Shown here: positions 1 to 6,185 of the stretch, in pieces
Layout: each line of letters opens with the position of its first letter
Position numbering within the stretch: position 1 is the stretch's first letter
Assembly (NCBI GenBank): GCA_023443345.1
Contig: JAEZUZ010000052.1
Location: forward strand, 1 to 14,972
DNA: 14,972 bases
DNA from: Bacillota bacterium
Lineage (GTDB): Bacteria; Bacillota; Clostridia; Peptostreptococcales; Acidaminobacteraceae
Direction of reading: 5' to 3'
The notes under the pieces: generated by a model
The model's input: only the letters and a program-made list of their open reading frames with translations
What the model was told of the DNA's origin: nothing
Database searches by the model: none
Translations under genes and position numbers: made by a program

Positions 1-291
1 TATCTTTAGTGCCTCTTCTATTCCAATCTTTTTTGCCAACTTATGTCCATCAAGTGCAGTTATTACAGAAGATGGCGCTCCTGGAATGTTAAAAGCTACA
101 GCACTTATGGCTCCAGAGAAAACTCCAACTACATATATCCCCATAATCATGGCAATTGCATTGTATGTATTCCACCCATAAGTAAAGCTGACAAGAAGTG
201 CAGTTGCCATTGTTACAGAAAGCCCTGGTATAGCACCTATAAATAATCCGGCAACTGAGCCAATAAATGTATAAAATATTATTTCTATCAT
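1..291 (-). CDS. tctA: Tripartite tricarboxylate transporter large membrane subunit TctA (partial, N-terminus only)
   Basis: The reading frame opens with ATG at 291-289 and stays open to the left edge, giving about 97 N-terminal residues of a protein whose family is normally near 500. The start reads MIEIIFYTFIGSVAGLFIGA, followed by IPGLSVTMATALL, GIYVVGVFSGAISAVAFNIPG and a conserved DGHKLAKK stretch. This matches the TctA family pattern of a glycine-rich first helix, an 'iPGl..tm..all' motif, then 'niPG.p......DG..la.k'. TctA is the large, many-helix membrane subunit that moves the organic acid across the membrane, using an ion gradient and cargo delivered by TctC. Its start lies 2 nt beyond the tctB stop (295-293), so translation is probably coupled; I see only a weak ribosome site in the end of tctB. 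Identity is confident from the family pattern; the substrate cannot be read from sequence. Confidence 0.9.
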   Translation of the reverse strand, partial: MIEIIFYTFIGSVAGLFIGAIPGLSVTMATALLVSFTYGWNTYNAIAMIMGIYVVGVFSGAISAVAFNIPGAPSSVITALDGHKLAKKIGIEEALKI

Positions 292-292
292 A

Positions 293-703
293 CTAGAAAC
301 CTATGTTAAAAACCTTCTCAAAGATTAGATATACAAAAGATAGTGTAAATATAATAGAAAATATTGCACTAGCATACCCTTTTCTGTTTATCATTAAAAT
401 CATGCTAAATAGAAATATAGCAGTAGAGAAGTAAAAGTTCAAATAATTTACAGAGATAATGTATAAAATTATAATAAATGAAGATCTGATATCTATATTA
501 CTTTTTAAAGTTATATCTCTTCTAAAAAGGGAAATTATACATACAATTGCAAGTAAAACAGATATTATTGACAAATATAGGAACGGACTTCTTAAAAGTT
601 CAAATTTTAGTTCATTTTGTTTTATTGTTGAATATATAAAGACAGATATACTAACTATCAAAAAAAGTAGTATATCTGACTTATAACTTTTTCTATTTTG
701 CAT
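293..703 (-). CDS. tctB: Tripartite tricarboxylate transporter small membrane subunit TctB
   Basis: A protein of about 136 residues with a short charged N-terminus (MQNRKSYKSD) and four predicted membrane helices, near residues 9-27, 39-60, 73-107 and 112-130. Size, four-helix layout and position between tctC and tctA are those of TctB, the small membrane subunit of the tripartite tricarboxylate transporter. TctB sequences are poorly conserved, so context carries much of the call. I place the start at ATG 703-701, which overlaps the TGA stop of tctC by one base (TGATG) and lies 6 nt after GGGAG. A TTG one codon upstream (706-704) is also in frame but too close to that ribosome site. The gene depends on the tctC promoter; no separate promoter is visible. 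Confidence 0.85.
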   Translation of the reverse strand: MQNRKSYKSDILLFLIVSISVFIYSTIKQNELKFELLRSPFLYLSIISVLLAIVCIISLFRRDITLKSNIDIRSSFIIILYIISVNYLNFYFSTAIFLFSMILMINRKGYASAIFSIIFTLSFVYLIFEKVFNIGF

Positions 704-1671
704 CAATTACTCCCAAATAAATCCTTCAGTCTCTTTTCAAGGCCACTATAGAATCCATTCATTTCTTCTTGAGTCTTATACTTATCAAAAAGTGTAACTA
801 TACTATTTTCTGATACAAATTCAGAAATTTCCTGTGAATTTAGTACCTTATCTATAGCTTCCTTTAATAAATTTTTGATCTGTTCATCTACATCTTTTTT
901 TATCATTATTGAAAGAGGGGTGAAATGAGTATCTAAATCTTCTTTCATCTGGGGAATTATTTCTGATAGAGCAGGTACGTCTTTATATCTATCAAGTCTG
1001 TGATTGCTACAAATAGCAAGAAGTTCTAATTCATTGGAATCGATATATTTTTTAGCAGTAGATAGGTTTGCATTTGTAAAATCAACCTGATCAGAAATTA
1101 CAGCTACAACGCACTCAAGTCCACTATTAAATGGGGTAGATGATAAATTGTATCCATATTTGTTATATATAAGCTCTTGAACATGCCCACTTCCCCCTCT
1201 GCCTGTATTAGACATCTTCACTTGTGAACTCCTCTTTTTTATATCATCAAATAGCTCTCTTGCATCTCTATATTTCCCACCTTTTTTAGAAACTATTACT
1301 TTTGGATCATCTGAAACTAGTGATAGAGGTGTAAAATTTTCATAGTTGATATCAGAAATTCCTAGCACTTTATTTGATACAATCGAGTCTGCTGTAAATA
1401 ATAAAGTGTATCCATCACTTTTAGCTTCAAATGCCTCTCTATTTCCAACACTTCCTGAAGCTCCAGGCTTGTTCACCACATTTACAGGAACACCTAATTC
1501 GTCTTTTAGTAAGGCTGATATTTCTCTTGCAAGAATGTCTGTAGTTCCTCCAGCTCCATATGGAACTAGCACTGTTATTGCTTTTTTAGGATATGTTTCT
1601 TCTTTATTAGAACAAGCTGTAAAAATCAGCATAAATATTGATATTACAGCAAAAATTATCTTCTTTTTCAT
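703..1671 (-). CDS. tctC: Tripartite tricarboxylate transporter substrate-binding lipoprotein TctC (Bug family)
   Basis: A 322-residue extracytoplasmic solute receptor. It begins with a lipoprotein signal: a basic MKKK, a hydrophobic stretch and lipobox FTAC, so Cys20 would be lipidated and the mature protein held on the outer face of the membrane, as expected in a Gram-positive cell. After it come the Bug/TctC hallmarks ITVLVPYGAGGTTDILARE (about residues 32-50), VVNKPGASGSVG and DGYTLLF. The family binds carboxylates such as citrate, tricarballylate or other organic acids and hands them to TctAB. The exact ligand is not readable. The start is ATG at 1671 with AGGAG about 6 nt upstream. It is the first gene of the operon and overlaps tctB by one base. 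Confidence 0.92.
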   Translation of the reverse strand: MKKKIIFAVISIFMLIFTACSNKEETYPKKAITVLVPYGAGGTTDILAREISALLKDELGVPVNVVNKPGASGSVGNREAFEAKSDGYTLLFTADSIVSNKVLGISDINYENFTPLSLVSDDPKVIVSKKGGKYRDARELFDDIKKRSSQVKMSNTGRGGSGHVQELIYNKYGYNLSSTPFNSGLECVVAVISDQVDFTNANLSTAKKYIDSNELELLAICSNHRLDRYKDVPALSEIIPQMKEDLDTHFTPLSIMIKKDVDEQIKNLLKEAIDKVLNSQEISEFVSENSIVTLFDKYKTQEEMNGFYSGLEKRLKDLFGSN

Positions 1672-1698
1672 AGATTCTCCTACTATAAATGTAAGGTT

Positions 1699-1707
1699 AT
1701 TATACCA
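1699..1707 (-). promoter_or_regulatory. Extended -10 promoter of the tctCBA operon
   Basis: On the minus strand TGG precedes a consensus TATAAT (1704-1699), making an extended -10 element about 30 nt upstream of the tctC start. The -35 region is only a run of A/T with no good TTGACA match, which is acceptable for an extended -10 promoter. It fires away from the GntR operon promoter, and the two -10 elements lie about 55 bp apart. Confidence 0.6.
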
Positions 1708-1732
1708 CGGTTTATTTTTTTATAAAATGTAC

Positions 1733-1761
1733 TTGATTTTTTATCATTAGTGTATTACTAT
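1733..1761 (+). promoter_or_regulatory. Promoter of the GntR-ABC operon
   Basis: TTGATT at 1733-1738, a 17-bp spacer and TACTAT at 1756-1761 make a good sigma-A type promoter upstream of the GntR gene. The -10 and part of the spacer lie inside the palindrome at 1748-1773, so a dimeric repressor bound there would block RNA polymerase. Confidence 0.55.
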
Positions 1762-1773
1762 ATTAGTACACTA
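1748..1773. promoter_or_regulatory. 26-bp near-perfect palindrome, probable GntR (YtrA-type) operator
   Basis: The two 13-bp half-sites differ at only two base pairs. The outer arms read TAGTGTA and TACACTA, with TATA at the centre. The palindrome covers the -10 of the promoter just upstream of the GntR gene and ends 25 nt before that gene. YtrA-type GntR regulators commonly bind inverted repeats in their own promoters and repress their own ABC operon. That this is the operator is inferred from position and symmetry. Confidence 0.65.
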
Positions 1774-1798
1774 GTAAATTAATACAAAAGGAGGTATG

Positions 1799-2149
1799 AT
1801 GGCAAGTACACAAGTTCCTGTTTATATCGAATTATATAACACGCTTATAAGCAAAATAATTTCTAAACAAATAGAGCCTAATCAACAACTTCCAAGTGTA
1901 AGGGAATTGTCTCTTGAGTATAAAATAAATCCTAATACCATTCAGAAAACTCTAAATATGCTAGATTCTCAAGGTATAACTTACATTGAAAGAGGACAGG
2001 GCAGATATCTTACAAGTGATTTAGAATTACTTGAAAATATAAAAAATAAATTCATATCTGAATTAGTTCAAGACTTTATTGAAAGATGTAGAGATATCGG
2101 TATAGAAAAAGATGAAATTATAAAAATTATAGAGAGAGGTATACTATGA
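1799..2149 (+). CDS. GntR-family transcriptional regulator, YtrA subfamily
   Basis: A protein of 116 residues, the short size typical of YtrA-type regulators: an N-terminal winged helix-turn-helix domain plus a small dimerising tail of about 40 residues, without the large effector domain of other GntR families. Diagnostic features are VPVYIELYNTLISKI near the start, LPSVRELSLEYKINPNTIQKT (the recognition-helix region, about residues 30-50) and a wing ending GITYIERGQGRYLTS. It should bind DNA as a dimer and repress the ABC transporter operon it heads, possibly until a cell-envelope-active compound appears. Two in-frame ATGs lie at 1796 and 1799; GGAGG at 1790-1794 is only 1 nt from the first but 4 nt from the second, so I chose 1799. 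Its stop overlaps the start of the ATPase gene (ATGA), giving translational coupling. Confidence 0.88.
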   Translation: MASTQVPVYIELYNTLISKIISKQIEPNQQLPSVRELSLEYKINPNTIQKTLNMLDSQGITYIERGQGRYLTSDLELLENIKNKFISELVQDFIERCRDIGIEKDEIIKIIERGIL

Positions 2150-2838
2150 ATTTATTAGAAATAAAGGGTTTGACAAAAACTTATGGCAGAAGGAAAAAAG
2201 CTTTAGATAATGTAAATTTAAATATTAAAAAAGGAAAGATAATAGGAATTTTTGGAGCTAATGGTTCTGGAAAATCAACTCTTCTAAAGATTGTTTCAGG
2301 ACTTATTACTTCATATAAGGGAGAAGTCCTAGTTGAAGGAAATCCCATTTCGTACAAAACTAAGGAACTGATTTCATACCTCCCAGATAAATCACCATTA
2401 AATCCTTCTGATACAATAATTGGACATGCAAATCTTTATTCAGATTATTTTAAAGATTTCGACATGGAACTTTTTTTACAGATTATAGAGGAGCTAAATT
2501 TAGATCCAAAGTCAAAAGTAAAGACACTATCAAAGGGAAATGCTGAAAAAGTTTTCCTATCTCTTGCTCTAGCAAGAAGGTCAAAACTATATCTTCTTGA
2601 TGAGCCTATTGGTGGAATTGACGTAAAATCAAGGGAATTTATACTCGACTTAATCCTTAAAAACTATAATAGAGAAGGATCTTTAATTATTACTTCTCAC
2701 ATCATAAATGAAATGGAAAAGATTCTAGATGAAGTTATATTTATCAAAGATGGAAATATAATTCTTCACGAAGACATAAACTCAATTATGGAGAGAACCA
2801 ATATGAACATCGAAGACTATTTCAAGGAGGTCTGCTAA
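2146..2838 (+). CDS. ABC transporter ATP-binding protein (YtrB/BcrA type)
   Basis: A 230-residue nucleotide-binding subunit. Walker A is GANGSGKST (about residues 36-44), the signature motif is LSKGN in place of the classical LSGGQ, Walker B is LYLLDEPIGGID, and the switch His lies in IITSHI. The LSKG form is usual in export-type ATPases of the YtrB/BcrA/CcmA class, so it is probably not a defect. The protein is cytoplasmic and should pair as a dimer with the permease encoded next. With the preceding GntR gene and following permease it forms a YtrABC-like unit; such units are often linked to peptide antibiotic or cell-wall stress, but the substrate here is unknown. The start ATG overlaps the regulator's TGA, and the stop overlaps the permease start (TAATG). 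Confidence 0.9.
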   Translation: MNLLEIKGLTKTYGRRKKALDNVNLNIKKGKIIGIFGANGSGKSTLLKIVSGLITSYKGEVLVEGNPISYKTKELISYLPDKSPLNPSDTIIGHANLYSDYFKDFDMELFLQIIEELNLDPKSKVKTLSKGNAEKVFLSLALARRSKLYLLDEPIGGIDVKSREFILDLILKNYNREGSLIITSHIINEMEKILDEVIFIKDGNIILHEDINSIMERTNMNIEDYFKEVC

Positions 2839-3626
2839 TGTTTATCAAACTATTAAAAAATGAATTTATAGAACATAGTAAATTTTATATAAAAATAATG
2901 CTATCTTATATACTCTTGATAATACTACAAAAGACAAGTAATGCAGCTGGGCTAGATTTTATAGGTGGATTCCTATTTTCTTTAATATTTGCAACTATAC
3001 CTATAATGTTATTTATCCCAATTATATACTCGCTAATTAATTACTCTCAAACAGTTCATGGAAGGAGAGCTTCATTTACTCACTCAATTCCTGTAAAACC
3101 TCTTACAATAGTAATTTCAAAGTGGATAGTGACCTGTACCTGGACACTTATAATTTCATCAATTTTGTCAGTAGTCGTTAAATATTGGTATACAAGCATT
3201 TGGCTTGGCCTTCCATCACCAACAGGAGTATTAACTTTTGTAATTTTTACTGTTTCATTCTTTGCTTTTTCAATAACTTTGGGAAATTCAACAATAGCTA
3301 ATAGATTGCCAATACATCCTACGAGCATAGTTTTTGTAATAAATTGCATCATATTTTTTGTAATAATAAATATGACATCACTTTATATTCCAATGAATAT
3401 ACTTAAAGTTAATGATGTGTCAAGCTTGTCAATTAAGCATTTCTCTATCCCATTTATAAATAACTATGTAGTAGTATTTGATTATGCAAATAAAATATTT
3501 TCATCGGTTAGCTATGACAATATTATATTCGTTATGCCATTTGGAGTATATTTAACAATATTATTTGGAATAATTCTATACAATGGATTTATTTCAAAAA
3601 TTTTGAAAAAACACATGGAGAATTAA
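2838..3626 (+). CDS. ABC transporter permease, six-helix export type
   Basis: A 262-residue very hydrophobic protein with about six membrane helices: two in the first 75 residues, then near 85-110, 125-150, 160-185 and 235-255. The short N-terminal amphipathic stretch MFIKLLKNEFIEHSKFY is typical of ABC-2 type export permeases, which start in the cytoplasm with a coupling helix. There is no extracellular binding protein gene nearby, which fits export or a resistance/sensing role and not uptake. The ribosome site AAGGAGG (2824-2830) lies within the end of the ATPase gene, 7 nt before ATG; start and stop codons overlap by one base. The family is evident from helix layout and partner genes; I do not recognise an orthologue of known substrate. 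No clear terminator follows, so some transcription may continue into rpsD. Confidence 0.82.
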   Translation: MFIKLLKNEFIEHSKFYIKIMLSYILLIILQKTSNAAGLDFIGGFLFSLIFATIPIMLFIPIIYSLINYSQTVHGRRASFTHSIPVKPLTIVISKWIVTCTWTLIISSILSVVVKYWYTSIWLGLPSPTGVLTFVIFTVSFFAFSITLGNSTIANRLPIHPTSIVFVINCIIFFVIINMTSLYIPMNILKVNDVSSLSIKHFSIPFINNYVVVFDYANKIFSSVSYDNIIFVMPFGVYLTILFGIILYNGFISKILKKHMEN

Positions 3627-3634
3627 AAAGACAC

Positions 3635-3662
3635 TTGCAAAATCATTCTAATATGTTAAAAT
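3635..3662 (+). promoter_or_regulatory. rpsD promoter
   Basis: TTGCAA at 3635-3640, a 16-bp spacer and TAAAAT at 3657-3662, with TG one base before the -10 (extended -10). A start site near 3669 would give a leader of about 90 nt before the S4 gene. Confidence 0.6.
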
Positions 3663-3676
3663 ATATAAGAATGATT
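3641..3676. repeat. 9-bp perfect inverted repeat flanking the rpsD -10 element
   Basis: AATCATTCT at 3641-3649 is repeated in inverted form as AGAATGATT at 3668-3676, with 18 bp between the arms. The left arm begins directly after the -35 and the right arm covers the expected transcription start, so the -10 sits between them. It lacks a U-run and is therefore not a terminator. It could be an operator or chance in AT-rich DNA. Confidence 0.45.
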
Positions 3677-3758
3677 GACAAAGTCGGCATCTAATTAGGA
3701 TGACACCCTCTTCCAACATTGATCAATCAAAAATAAATTTATAAGGAGAGTTACTTTT
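3669..3758 (+). promoter_or_regulatory. Structured 5' leader of rpsD mRNA, candidate S4 autoregulatory element
   Basis: The predicted leader can form a closing stem of 7 bp, TGATTGA (3672-3678) with TCAATCA (3723-3729), enclosing a small hairpin CATC/GATG (3688-3691 with 3699-3702) and a pyrimidine-rich strand. Ribosomal protein S4 of Bacillus subtilis represses its own rpsD mRNA through a structured leader, so a similar role is plausible. I cannot confirm that this sequence matches the known S4 leader fold. The ribosome site AAGGAGAG lies downstream of the closing stem and is free in this fold. Confidence 0.4.
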
Positions 3759-4364
3759 ATGGCTAGAATGAGAGGCCCTAAATTTAAACAATGCAGACGT
3801 CTAGGATTAAATGTATGCGGTCATCCTAAAGCAATGAAAAGGCATGAAAAAGACCCAAGCAAATCCAGAGATGCAAAACGTCTTTCTGAGTATGGCGTTC
3901 AGTTGCTAGAAAAACAAAGACTTAAAGCTTACTATGAAATTCTTGAAAAACAATTCAGAAGATATGTAACTAAGGCTATGAAGAGTACAGACATGCAAAC
4001 AGGTACAGCACTTGTGCAAGCTTTAGAAACTCGTCTAGATAACTTAGTATATCGCCTTGGCTTTGCTTCAACTATTCGTCAAGCTAGACAAATGGTTGTT
4101 CATGGACATATGTTGGTAAATGGAAAGAAGGTAGATATTCCTTCATATCCTGTTAAAGTCGGCGACGTTATATCTTTAAGAGAAAAATCAAGATCAAACG
4201 ACAGATTTAAAGAAAACTTCGAATCTAATATTGCTGTTGCTCCATATTTAACTAAGGAGCAAGGAGATTTCTCAGGCACATTACAAAGAATGCCTGAAAG
4301 AGATGAAGTTCCAATACAAATCGATGATCGTTATGTAGTAGAGTTCTACTCAAGATTAAGCTAA
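3759..4364 (+). CDS. rpsD: 30S ribosomal protein S4
   Basis: A 201-residue protein, the normal S4 length. The N-terminus MARMRGPKFKQCRRLGLNVCG is typical. The S4 RNA-binding domain is at about residues 91-150, with TRLDNLVYRLGFASTIRQAR, VVHGHMLVNGKKVDIPSY and VGDVISL; the C-terminus ends in VVEFYSRLS as expected. S4 binds the 5' domain of 16S rRNA and starts small-subunit assembly. It also represses its own synthesis in Bacillus. The N-terminal domain lacks the four-cysteine zinc site of the zinc-binding form, so this is the zinc-free version. The gene stands alone, outside the rpsM-rpsK-rpoA cluster, as in Bacillus. It has its own promoter and a terminator right after the stop. Confidence 0.97.
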   Translation: MARMRGPKFKQCRRLGLNVCGHPKAMKRHEKDPSKSRDAKRLSEYGVQLLEKQRLKAYYEILEKQFRRYVTKAMKSTDMQTGTALVQALETRLDNLVYRLGFASTIRQARQMVVHGHMLVNGKKVDIPSYPVKVGDVISLREKSRSNDRFKENFESNIAVAPYLTKEQGDFSGTLQRMPERDEVPIQIDDRYVVEFYSRLS

Positions 4365-4380
4365 TAATTAAATTAAAAAG

Positions 4381-4405
4381 AGCCAGATTTTCATCTGGCT
4401 TTTTT
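4381..4405. terminator. Bidirectional intrinsic terminator between rpsD and pyk
   Basis: AGCCAGAT (4381-4388) and ATCTGGCT (4393-4400) form an 8-bp stem with a TTTC loop. A run of T follows on the plus strand and a run of A precedes it (T on the minus strand), so it can stop both the rpsD transcript and the whiA-dnaE-pfkA-pyk transcript arriving from the other side. Confidence 0.92.
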
Positions 4406-4413
4406 ATTTGTTT

Positions 4414-6177
4414 CTATTCTTCTAATTGTTTAATTCTATTGTGAACTAATCCCATATCGGCATTTACTGTTACCTGCATGCCATCTTTTAGGGCATCGCC
4501 CACATTTTCAACTCCAACTACAGTAGGTATGTTAAGTTCAACACCTGCCACAGCACCAAATGAAGTATAACCACCTTCAGCACATATCAAAGCTCCTGCT
4601 TGTTGAATTAATTCAGCATGAGATTCATTAAATGCCTGTGCATATAGGATGTCTCCCTTTTTCATATCTTTAGGAAGTTCTCCTCTTACTTTTAAAACAT
4701 GTAGTCTTCCTGTTGCTTCTCCTCTACCAATACCTGTTCCTTTCTTCATAACAGAACCAAGCATCAATATTCTCATTAAGTTAGTAGCACCAGCAACTCC
4801 TACAGGAATTCCAGCTGATACAACTACTAGATCTCCATCATCTACATATTTAGCTTCTCTAGCTGCTTCTTCTAATCTAGCAACTATCTCATCAGTACTT
4901 ACTGCTTTGCCTAATTTAGCTGTATATACACCTCTAATTATAGACATTTTTCTTCTAACTTCATCTGTATATGTTGCTGCAACGATGATTGCCTCAGGTC
5001 TATGCATTGCAACTCTAGCTGCTGTAAATCCAGAAGATGTAGCTGTAAGTATTGCCTTAGCACCTAAATCATTAGCTGTTTCAACAACTGCTCTACTAAC
5101 AGCAACTGTTACTTTATCAAACTTATCATAGTCGTGCTCTATATTAAATAATTTTCTATAATCCAATGCCCTTTCAGTTCTTCTAGCAATCGTATCCATT
5201 GTCACGACAGCCTCAACTGGATATTTACCTGCTGCAGTCTCACCTGAAAGCATTATTGCATCAGAACCATCAAATATAGCATTAGCAACATCAGTAGCTT
5301 CAGCTCTTGTTGGAGATGGGTTTCTAATCATAGAATCTAACATCTGTGTAGCTGTAATAACTGGCTTGCCTACACGGTTGCACTTTCTGATCATTTCTTT
5401 CTGTGCTATAGGAACCTCTGATATTGGAATTTCAACACCAAGGTCACCTCTTGCTACCATGATACCATCTGAAACGCTTAGAATTTCGTCAAGATTGTCA
5501 TATCCTTCTCTGTTTTCAATTTTAGAAATAATTTGTATATCGGCATTATGTTCTTCTAAAATTTGTCTAATTGCAAGAACATCTTCGGCTTTTCTTATAA
5601 AGCTTGCAGCAATAAAATCTACTTTCTGCTCAATACCAAATAAAATATCATCAATATCTTTCTGTGTAATAGCTGGAAGATTTACTCTTATATCTGGTGC
5701 ATTGACACCTTTTTTTGTCTTAATCTCTCCACCATGGACAACTGTTGTATAGATATCTCCATCCTCAATCTTTTCAACTCTTAATCTAACTAAACCATCA
5801 TCAATTAAAATATTATCTCCTATCTTGACATCTTGGTATAGTTTATCATAAGTAATTGAAGCAATGTTTTTATTTCCAATTAAATCTTTAGATGTAAGAA
5901 TAAAAGAATCACCTGAATTTAAGAATGTTCCTTCTTCAATTTCTTTTAGTCTTATCTCTGGCCCCTTAGTATCTAATAATATAGCAATTGGCTCATTTAG
6001 TTCTTCTCTTACTTGTTTAACCATGTCCATTGTCTCTTTGTGAGATTCATGGCTGCCATGAGAGAAGTTAAAACGTGCAACATTCAAACCCGCTTTTACC
6101 AAATTTGAAAATGTAACTTTATTATTACTAGCAGGTCCCAGTGTACATACAATCTTAGTTTTTCTCATATTGCTCAT
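4414..6177 (-). CDS. pyk: Pyruvate kinase with C-terminal PEP-utilising (PEPut) domain
   Basis: Catalyses phosphoenolpyruvate + ADP to pyruvate + ATP, the last step of glycolysis. The 587-residue protein is the long form: a catalytic core of about 475 residues plus a C-terminal domain of about 108 residues like that of Bacillus and Geobacillus. Core motifs include KIVCTLGPAS, RFNFSHGSHE, the active-site block IISKIENREG (catalytic Lys and metal-binding Glu), GIMVARGDLGVEIP and ATQMLDSMI. The C-terminal domain resembles the swivelling phospho-His domain of PEP-utilising enzymes, but the usual TSH motif reads TSF here (codons at 4566-4558), so the phosphorylatable His is absent. I chose ATG 6177, 5 nt after AGGAG; the in-frame GTG at 6183 overlaps that ribosome site. 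It is the last gene of the operon, 8 nt after pfkA. Confidence 0.96.
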   Translation of the reverse strand: MSNMRKTKIVCTLGPASNNKVTFSNLVKAGLNVARFNFSHGSHESHKETMDMVKQVREELNEPIAILLDTKGPEIRLKEIEEGTFLNSGDSFILTSKDLIGNKNIASITYDKLYQDVKIGDNILIDDGLVRLRVEKIEDGDIYTTVVHGGEIKTKKGVNAPDIRVNLPAITQKDIDDILFGIEQKVDFIAASFIRKAEDVLAIRQILEEHNADIQIISKIENREGYDNLDEILSVSDGIMVARGDLGVEIPISEVPIAQKEMIRKCNRVGKPVITATQMLDSMIRNPSPTRAEATDVANAIFDGSDAIMLSGETAAGKYPVEAVVTMDTIARRTERALDYRKLFNIEHDYDKFDKVTVAVSRAVVETANDLGAKAILTATSSGFTAARVAMHRPEAIIVAATYTDEVRRKMSIIRGVYTAKLGKAVSTDEIVARLEEAAREAKYVDDGDLVVVSAGIPVGVAGATNLMRILMLGSVMKKGTGIGRGEATGRLHVLKVRGELPKDMKKGDILYAQAFNESHAELIQQAGALICAEGGYTSFGAVAGVELNIPTVVGVENVGDALKDGMQVTVNADMGLVHNRIKQLEE

Positions 6178-6185
6178 AATCACTC

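Noticed and set aside
43..246. 67-codon open frame on the plus strand at the left edge
   Set aside because: The opposite strand encodes a clear TctA N-terminus over the same bases; the plus-strand product is rich in Cys, Ser and Tyr with no sensible pattern.
1346..1750. 134-codon open frame on the plus strand opposite tctC
   Set aside because: It lies mostly inside tctC on the other strand and runs through the divergent promoter region; no ribosome site or family match.
2530..2550. LSKGN as a broken ABC signature motif
   Set aside because: The Lys in place of the first Gly is common in YtrB/BcrA-type ATPases, and the Walker A, Walker B and His switch are intact.
3641..3676. Terminator of the ABC operon formed by the inverted repeat
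   Set aside because: The arms are AT-rich, the loop is 18 nt and no T-run follows; a promoter -10 lies in the loop.
3672..3729. T-box, riboswitch or tRNA in the rpsD leader
   Set aside because: No T-box sequence (TGG-containing bulge), no ligand riboswitch core and no cloverleaf can be seen; only a simple long-range stem is supported.
4649..5131. 160-codon open frame on the plus strand opposite pyk
   Set aside because: It is antisense to a well-matched pyruvate kinase gene, has no ribosome site or recognisable domain, and is rich in Ser, Thr, Ala and Leu, as expected from the complement of pyk codons.
5366..5752. 128-codon open frame opposite pyk
   Set aside because: A shadow of the pyruvate kinase frame; no start signal.
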